From contig SFHJ01000027.1 in assembly GCA_004555655.1 (NCBI GenBank), positions 1 through 29,822 of the forward strand: a DNA stretch of 29,822 nucleotides. The letters run 5' to 3'. The position numbers and the translations under genes are program-made. Below the pieces are notes generated by a model, which made no database searches, was not told where the DNA came from, and saw nothing but the letters and a program-made list of their open reading frames with translations. This document shows positions 24,974 to 29,822 of this stretch, one piece after another; within the stretch, counting starts at the first letter, position 1; each line of letters opens with the position of its first letter. Source of the stretch: Clostridiales bacterium. GTDB taxonomy: Bacteria; Bacillota; Clostridia; Oscillospirales; Oscillospiraceae.

Positions 24974-26851
24974 TCAGGATTCCTCCCAGTAGGGGTCAAA
25001 GCCCAGCTCTTCCAGATATGCCACCGTTCGCTTCGCGTCGAGCGGAATGGAGAAGCCTTCGCAGGTCTGGCCGCCGTCTGCCGTGCGGAAGGTGAATTCA
25101 ACATAGCACGGCGTGTAGTTGAACGCATCGCCGTCTGCCGCTGTCTCAACCGCCTCGGCCGCGGGGCCTTCCAGCAAGCTGCCGAATGACTCGCGGCCAA
25201 GCGACGAATCGGCCAGGTCCGGCAGAATGCAGGTGGTGTAGAATTCGTATGCGTCTTCGGATGAGAGGTTGGTGGCCTCATGGAGGCCTGTGGCTTCACG
25301 TGTACCCTCGATGGAGCAGGTGGCGACGTTTGCACGCGTGACCTCGAATGCAGGAGTGTTGCGCGCAAGCACGAACGGCAGCGAGTTAAACACCGCGGCG
25401 AACTGAAGCAGGGGATTGCGCATATCCGTGCAGTCTTTCGGCGCGGCCAGACTGTAAGAGCGCAGAAGCGTTTTGCCATCTTTGAGCGTATAGTAGATGC
25501 ACATGGTATTCGAGTAGCACAGTTCCGTGCTGCGAAGCAGGCGCTCCTGCTCCGTCCGGCTTTCCAGAATGTTCTCGTGCAGCGCAAGCGTGTCCGCGAT
25601 GGCCTGCGCGTCGTCGGTGTTGTGAAGACCGGCGGAATAGGGGCCAAATTCGACGCTGACGGATGCGATCTCGTCTTGCGCGGGGATGCGGCGCGAATAG
25701 CCCGTCAGATCGAACCGCGCCGCGCCGAACACTGCCAGCAGCGCCAGACAGCACACGCCAAGTCCCACCCAGCTGGTTTTGAACACGTGGACGGTCTTTT
25801 TGAGCATCATCTGCGCGGCAAAGAAGCCGATGAACGCGCCGATGAAGAGAAACAGCATCACGAGGATAAAGTTGCTGCGTGCGGCGCTGCCGGAGATCAT
25901 CTCCATGATGACCTCGCCGATGATGAGCGCGCAGCCGATGGTGAACGTGTAAAGGAACACGGGCCGCAGCCAACGCACGGCGATCACGTCGCCGCAGCGC
26001 TCCATCTCGCGCCTGCGCAGCAGGAAGAACGCCAGCACCGCGAATACAACGCCCACCGCGCCAAGCACCAGCGCGTATTGCCAGTTGGCAAGATACGGCG
26101 CGCCGCTTTTGTAATAGCCGAGTGCTTCGTCATAAATGAGCGCATGCTCCATGTGCGGCCCGCGCTCGTTGATGAGCGCCCACAGGGGAGAAAACAGGCA
26201 GGCAATTTCGCCCGAGCCTTCCATGCGCTGCGGCATGCCGTAGACGAACGTTTTCATGAGTCTGGACACCACGAGATGGACGGCATAGACGGTAAGATTC
26301 AAAATGACGTACACCACCGGCATCGCCGCCACCTGCCCCACGACCATGACGAGCAGCACCGCGAAGCTGTAGAAGAACAGGCAATCGAGGCTTACGACCG
26401 CGAACCACTGCAGGCACTCGACTGCCAGCGGCGCACCCATCGCCGCCGTGACGATGAAGGTGACGAGCGCGACGAGCGCGTGCGGCGCAAGAAACGCCAG
26501 CAGACCTGTGAAGAAGTTCGTGGCAAACAGCGTTTCACGCTTTACCGGCAGCGACGCGAGGTGATAGGCGCTGTTCGTGCGGAACAGCCAGAAGAACACG
26601 AGCCATGCCAGCACCAGCCCATAGACAAAGGTGAGCGCGCCCGCCATTGCTCCGGCGTTGTTCAAAATCGCGCCGCCAAGCGACCATTCCATCACTGCGT
26701 CCGACGAGCGAAGCGCGCGCTCATACACGCCGGGAAGCGTCAGCGGCAAAATCAGCAGCCACAACAGCGTATACGCTACCGCAGCCAGCGCGACTTTTTT
26801 GAGGCTCCGCAGAAAAATAGCCCGCTCAAAGCACGATGTTTTTGACGTCAT
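24974..26851 (-). CDS. ABC-2-type transporter permease with large C-terminal soluble domain
   Basis: A 625-residue membrane protein. Residues about 15-330 contain six or more hydrophobic helices typical of ABC-2 exporter permeases. Two further helices follow (about 310-335 and 355-375). The last 250 residues or so (from about 385, RFDLTGYSRRIPAQDEIASV) are soluble and not a known enzyme; I recall such tails being labelled DUF6449 but did not check. The start at 26851 has GGAGG eight bases upstream; a GTG at 26860 would overlap that site. It overlaps the end of the ATPase gene by 26 bases and must form its membrane channel. Substrate unknown; the class often exports antibiotics or lipids. Confidence 0.85.
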   Translation of the reverse strand: MTSKTSCFERAIFLRSLKKVALAAVAYTLLWLLILPLTLPGVYERALRSSDAVMEWSLGGAILNNAGAMAGALTFVYGLVLAWLVFFWLFRTNSAYHLASLPVKRETLFATNFFTGLLAFLAPHALVALVTFIVTAAMGAPLAVECLQWFAVVSLDCLFFYSFAVLLVMVVGQVAAMPVVYVILNLTVYAVHLVVSRLMKTFVYGMPQRMEGSGEIACLFSPLWALINERGPHMEHALIYDEALGYYKSGAPYLANWQYALVLGAVGVVFAVLAFFLLRRREMERCGDVIAVRWLRPVFLYTFTIGCALIIGEVIMEMISGSAARSNFILVMLFLFIGAFIGFFAAQMMLKKTVHVFKTSWVGLGVCCLALLAVFGAARFDLTGYSRRIPAQDEIASVSVEFGPYSAGLHNTDDAQAIADTLALHENILESRTEQERLLRSTELCYSNTMCIYYTLKDGKTLLRSYSLAAPKDCTDMRNPLLQFAAVFNSLPFVLARNTPAFEVTRANVATCSIEGTREATGLHEATNLSSEDAYEFYTTCILPDLADSSLGRESFGSLLEGPAAEAVETAADGDAFNYTPCYVEFTFRTADGGQTCEGFSIPLDAKRTVAYLEELGFDPYWEES

Positions 26852-27713
26852 AGTCCACACCTCCGAGTTCGTAGATGAAAATTTCCTCCAGCGTCAGCGG
26901 CAGCAGGTCGCACAGCAGCGGCTGCGTGAGCGCCAGCTTATCCGCGACCTCCTTTGCGCCGCCGCAGATGATGAGCGTCTGGATACGGCCGGTCATCGAA
27001 CTGTGCACAACATTCAGATCCTCCGGAAGCGGATGCTCCGTGACGAGCTGCACCTTCACAAAGTTCTCCTGCAGCTGTACAAGCGACCGTTCGAGCAGCA
27101 TTGTTCCCTTATACATCACGCCCACATGGTCACACACATCCTCCAGCTCGCGCAGATTGTGCGACGAGACGAGCACCGTCGTGCCGCTGGCTGCCACGTC
27201 GTCGAGAATCAGGCTCCACACCTGCCGGCGCATCACAGGGTCCAGCCCGTCCACCGGCTCGTCCAGAATCAGATACTCCGGCCTCGCGCAGATGGCCAGC
27301 CAGAACATCGCCTGCTTCTGCATGCCCTTGGAGAACCGGCGCAGCGGCTGCTTTTCGTCGAGCCCAAACACATCCTTCAGCTGCTCGTAGCGCTGCATGT
27401 CAAACGCCGGATAGAGCTGCCGGTATAAGCGCATCAGGCTTCGGACAGATTCAAACGCGAACGCACTCAAATCGTCCGGGATGTAGCTGACGCGGCGCTT
27501 GACGTCCGGATTTTCATAGACCGGCGCGCCGGAAATTGCAACGCTGCCGCAATCAGGCCGGTAGATGCCGGTCAGTATGCGGATGATGGTGGATTTTCCG
27601 GCGCCGTTCGGCCCGACAAGGCCATAGACCGAGCCCTGCGGCACCGTGAGCGACAGAGCGTCCAGCGCCGTCACGCCGTCAAAGCGCTTGGTCACGTTTT
27701 GTACTTCAATCAT
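26826..27713 (-). CDS. ABC transporter ATP-binding protein (YtrB-like)
   Basis: A 295-residue ATPase driving the adjacent permease. Walker A GPNGAGKST is at 34-42, the signature FSKGMQKQ at about 127-134, Walker B YLILDEP at 147-153 and the switch histidine H185 in VSSHNLRE. The usual Q-loop glutamine is not seen in SYIPDDL (76-82), as in several exporter ATPases of this group. The start at 27713 follows AGGAGG, which lies in the end of the gntR gene (8-base overlap), so regulator, ATPase and permease are coupled. The frame runs open to 27743 without a better start. Confidence 0.92.
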   Translation of the reverse strand: MIEVQNVTKRFDGVTALDALSLTVPQGSVYGLVGPNGAGKSTIIRILTGIYRPDCGSVAISGAPVYENPDVKRRVSYIPDDLSAFAFESVRSLMRLYRQLYPAFDMQRYEQLKDVFGLDEKQPLRRFSKGMQKQAMFWLAICARPEYLILDEPVDGLDPVMRRQVWSLILDDVAASGTTVLVSSHNLRELEDVCDHVGVMYKGTMLLERSLVQLQENFVKVQLVTEHPLPEDLNVVHSSMTGRIQTLIICGGAKEVADKLALTQPLLCDLLPLTLEEIFIYELGGVDYDVKNIVL

Positions 27714-28074
27714 GCGGTTCCTCCTCCTTCTGTAAAAACGCAATCAGTTCCTGCGTGGTGAAGCCGAGCTTTCTCATGCTCTGCGCCGCCTGCAAAAAGC
27801 GGTCGGTCTCCTGCTGCCGCTTCTGGCGGCTGATGACGGCGATATCGGCCACGAACGAGCCCCTGCCCGCGATCGAGACAGTATAGCCCTCGGCATCCAG
27901 CTCGCGGTAGGCGCGCTGGATGGTGTTGGGGTTGATGGCCAGCTGCGCGGCCAGCTCGCGCACACTCGGCAACTTTTCGCCCGGCGCAAGCGCCTGCGTG
28001 AGAATGAGCCGCTTGAGCTCGGATTTGATCTGCTCATAGATCGGCCGCGGGTCGCGATAGTTGAGTTGAATCAT
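27706..28074 (-). CDS. GntR-family regulator, YtrA type
   Basis: A 122-residue repressor. The winged helix-turn-helix (about 10-75) has the family motifs PIYEQIKSELKRLI, PGEKLPSVRELAAQLAINPN and GRGSFVAD; the short C-terminal tail (about 80-122) instead of a ligand domain marks the YtrA subfamily, whose members usually control an ABC exporter in the same operon. The ATG at 28074 is preceded by AAAGG; the longer frame to 28188 crosses the promoter. It is the first gene of the operon, so it probably represses itself and the exporter until an envelope-active compound appears. Confidence 0.92.
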   Translation of the reverse strand: MIQLNYRDPRPIYEQIKSELKRLILTQALAPGEKLPSVRELAAQLAINPNTIQRAYRELDAEGYTVSIAGRGSFVADIAVISRQKRQQETDRFLQAAQSMRKLGFTTQELIAFLQKEEEPHD

Positions 28075-28091
28075 GCAAGCACCAACCTTTG

Positions 28092-28151
28092 CTGTACTAA
28101 CTGTACTAGATGTGTTAATACAGATATAACACAGTTTCTGCCATATGTCAA
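28092..28151 (-). promoter_or_regulatory. Promoter and operator of the GntR-ABC operon
   Basis: A perfect TTGACA (28151-28146) and TATATC (28128-28123) with a 17-base spacer. The -10 sits inside a palindrome, TGTGTTA-N9-TAACACA (28111-28133). Next to it are two direct repeats CTGTACTAA and CTGTACTAG (28092-28100, 28101-28109), and the left palindrome arm continues the nine-base rhythm (ATGTGTTAA, 28110-28118). This is the expected place for autorepression; binding by the GntR protein is inferred. Confidence 0.65.
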
Positions 28152-28244
28152 GCAGTTTTTTGCGCAGCGAGATCCAACCTGTTTTCACGCAAAATTCTCA
28201 AAAGCACAGACGGGAGAGATATAAAAATTGTATAAAGTGAATTG

Positions 28245-28273
28245 TTGACTTTGGCTAAAACTGGTGCTAATAT
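28245..28273 (+). promoter_or_regulatory. Promoter of the MATE exporter gene
   Basis: TTGACT (28245-28250) and TAATAT (28268-28273) with a 17-base spacer, 33 bases before the ATG. It diverges from the GntR-ABC promoter about 95 bases away. Confidence 0.65.
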
Positions 28274-28306
28274 TTTGTGCAATTCGGATAACATGGAGGT
28301 GCTGTG

Positions 28307-29704
28307 ATGTCTGAAAAACATGTGAAAGACTTGACGGTCGGCTCGCCCATGAAGCTGATTTTGTCGTTTATGCTGCCGCTGCTGTTTGGCATGCTGTTCC
28401 AGCAGTTCTACAACATGGTTGATACCGTAGTCGTGGGGAAATTCCTCGGCGTGCAGGCGCTGGCCGGCGTGGGCTCCACTGGCTCAATCAGCTTTCTGGT
28501 GCTGGGCCTGTGCAACGGCGTGTGCGCGGGCTTTGCGATCCCTGTGGCGCTGAAGTTCGGCCAGCGCGATTATGACGGCCTGCGCAAATTTGTCGGCAAT
28601 ATGATCTGGCTGGGCGCCGCGTTCGCGCTGGTTGTGACGCTGGTCACAACGCTTCTGTGCCGCAGCATCCTCGGCTGGATGCACACGCCGGACGATGCGT
28701 TTTCCTATGCGTATGACTATATCCTGCTGATTTTCCTCGGTATTCCAGCCACGATGCTGTACAATTTGCTCTCGGGCATCATTCGTTCGCTGGGTGACTC
28801 GAAAACGCCGCTCTATTTTCTCATCTTCTCGAGCCTGCTCAACGTGGCGCTCGATCTGGCGTTTATCGTGGCGCTGCGCATGGGCGTGGCGGGCGCGGGA
28901 CTTGCGACGCTTTTGAGCCAGCTGATCTCGGGACTTCTGTGCCTGTGGTACATGGCGAGGCATTTTCCCATCCTGCGGCTGAAAAGGAGCGACCTGCGGC
29001 CGGAAACATATTACGCCGGCTATCTTCTCAACATGGGTCTGCCGATGGGATTACAGTATTCCATCACCGCCATTGGCAGCATCCTGCTGCAGACGGCGGT
29101 AAACGGCCTTGGCTCGACCGTCATGGCGGCCATGACTGCCGGCAACAAGGTGAGCCTGCTTGCAACGTGTCCATACGACGCGATGGGCAGTACTGCAGCG
29201 ACCTTTGCCGGACAGAACATCGGAGCGGGCAAGCCGGAGCGGGTGCACAGAGGCGTTCTGGACAGCACGGTGATTGGCATCGCGTATTCTGCCGTAATTT
29301 TTGTGGCGCTGTATTTTTGGGGCGGGACGCTTTCGGGCTTATTTCTTGATTCCGCTGATGCGCAGACTGCGGCGGTCATATTGCCGCTGAGCCGGAAGTA
29401 TCTGGTCACGTTCGCAGCGTTCTATGTGCCGCTGCTGTTTGTGAATCTGCTGCGCTTTACCATTCAGGGCCTTGGCTATTCCAATCTGGCTGTGGCTGCG
29501 GGCGTCATGGAGATGGTGGCGCGCGGCGTGTTCGGTCTGTGCCTGGTGCCGTATCTGGGCTTTGACGCAGTGTGCTTTGCAAGCCCTGCCGCGTGGATCA
29601 TGGCGGACGCATTCTTGTTCCCTGCGTATTTCTACTGCATGAAAAAGCGCGGCTACAACCCAAAACGGCGGCCAAAGACCAGCGCAGTCAAAGTAAAAAC
29701 CTAA
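28307..29704 (+). CDS. MATE-family multidrug/toxin exporter
   Basis: A 465-residue membrane protein with about 12 helices. The N-terminus has the family pattern GSPMKLILSFMLPLLFGMLF followed by QQFYNMVDTVVVGKFLGVQALAGVG, and GLGYSNLAVAAGVMEMVARG in the second half marks the internal repeat. MATE proteins expel cationic drugs using Na+ or H+ gradients. The ATG at 28307 stands six bases after GGAGGT; a GTG three bases upstream is less likely. No terminator hairpin lies between its stop and the IS end 26 bases later. Confidence 0.93.
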   Translation: MSEKHVKDLTVGSPMKLILSFMLPLLFGMLFQQFYNMVDTVVVGKFLGVQALAGVGSTGSISFLVLGLCNGVCAGFAIPVALKFGQRDYDGLRKFVGNMIWLGAAFALVVTLVTTLLCRSILGWMHTPDDAFSYAYDYILLIFLGIPATMLYNLLSGIIRSLGDSKTPLYFLIFSSLLNVALDLAFIVALRMGVAGAGLATLLSQLISGLLCLWYMARHFPILRLKRSDLRPETYYAGYLLNMGLPMGLQYSITAIGSILLQTAVNGLGSTVMAAMTAGNKVSLLATCPYDAMGSTAATFAGQNIGAGKPERVHRGVLDSTVIGIAYSAVIFVALYFWGGTLSGLFLDSADAQTAAVILPLSRKYLVTFAAFYVPLLFVNLLRFTIQGLGYSNLAVAAGVMEMVARGVFGLCLVPYLGFDAVCFASPAAWIMADAFLFPAYFYCMKKRGYNPKRRPKTSAVKVKT

Positions 29705-29730
29705 AAAGTCCGGCGCGAGGCGAATTGAAG

Positions 29731-29749
29731 TGAACCCCAAAAGTTAGAC
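29731..29749 (-). repeat. Right terminal inverted repeat of IS3-family element
   Basis: TGAACCCCAAAAGTTAGAC on the plus strand at 29731-29749 marks the outer end of a second element, 26 bases after the MATE stop. It matches the left-edge repeat at 151-174 except for a gap and a few changes. Confidence 0.75.
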
Positions 29750-29759
29750 ATTTTTTGAA

Positions 29760-29822
29760 TTAAGCGGCCTGAAGGGTCTGATATCTGTGTTGAGCAGGTG
29801 TCAGGCCCTTCAGTTTAAGCTT
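29760..29822 (-). CDS. IS3-family transposase OrfB, C-terminal end (cut by window edge)
   Basis: The last 20 codons of an OrfB (DDE integrase) reading left, ending KLKLKGLTPAQHRYQTLQAA and a TAA at 29762-29760. The ending with LTPAQHR and QAA is typical of IS3-family OrfB proteins, whose last residues follow the pattern LSPxxxRxQ. The catalytic DDE core lies outside the window. It ends 11 bases from the inverted repeat, as in intact elements. Confidence 0.8.
   Translation of the reverse strand, partial: KLKLKGLTPAQHRYQTLQAA

Noticed and set aside
25280..26845. A 521-codon plus-strand open frame opposite the ABC permease
   Set aside because: Highly charged His/Arg/Glu-rich translation without motifs, lying exactly opposite a convincing membrane protein gene.

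Overview
This is a GC-rich stretch of chromosome that looks like a gut-type Clostridia (Firmicutes), plausibly of the Oscillospirales/Ruminococcaceae kind. The grounds are strong AGGAGG-type ribosome sites, compact operons, a YtrA-type GntR/ABC cassette, an SLH-domain deacetylase, a CBS-type family II pyrophosphatase, a DUF6320-like zinc-ribbon protein and a Na+-type F-ATPase rotor. Species cannot be read from the sequence alone. The core is a complete ten-gene F1Fo ATP synthase operon, so this is chromosome rather than a plasmid. Both window edges are cut inside IS3-family insertion sequences.

Layout. (1) 1-174: 5' end of an IS3-type element. (2) 208-2553: GH3 glycosidase (minus). (3) 2690-3811: a decayed locus with broken reading frames, ending in a UbiX-like flavoprotein remnant. 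(4) 3961-6833 (plus): a large esterase-acyltransferase fusion followed by a zinc-ribbon membrane protein. (5) 7273-10283 (plus): MFS transporter coupled to a GH2 glycosidase. (6) 10382-12774 (minus): CBS-domain Mn-dependent pyrophosphatase and an unknown protein. (7) 12992-20078 (minus): atpZ-I-B-E-F-H-A-G-D-C with its own promoter and terminator. (8) 20249-21045 (plus): Cys-rich mini-protein and LOG-family protein. (9) 21047-21222: a structured element bounded by perfect inverted repeats. (10) 21225-23451 (minus): phosphohexomutase and SDR. (11) 23577-24854 (minus): secreted polysaccharide deacetylase with SLH domains. (12) 24974-28074 (minus): GntR regulator, ABC ATPase and large permease. 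(13) 28307-29704 (plus): MATE exporter. (14) 29731-29822: 3' end of another IS3-type element.

How it fits together. The accessory left third handles sugars (GH3, GH2, sugar-type MFS) and unknown acyl chemistry. The middle is energy metabolism: ATP synthase with a c subunit carrying two membrane glutamates, the motif described for Na+-driven rotors, next to a pyrophosphatase whose CBS domains normally sense adenine nucleotides. The right third deals with the envelope and stress: phosphosugar supply, cell-wall polysaccharide deacetylation, a self-regulated ABC exporter cassette and a MATE pump.

The most notable observations are the two-carboxylate c subunit, the multi-hairpin element at 21047-21222, the esterase-acyltransferase fusion, the decayed locus at 2690-3811, and a gene whose best ribosome site faces an ACG codon. 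I do not see a clearly new defence or mobile system. No tRNA, rRNA or CRISPR array was recognised.
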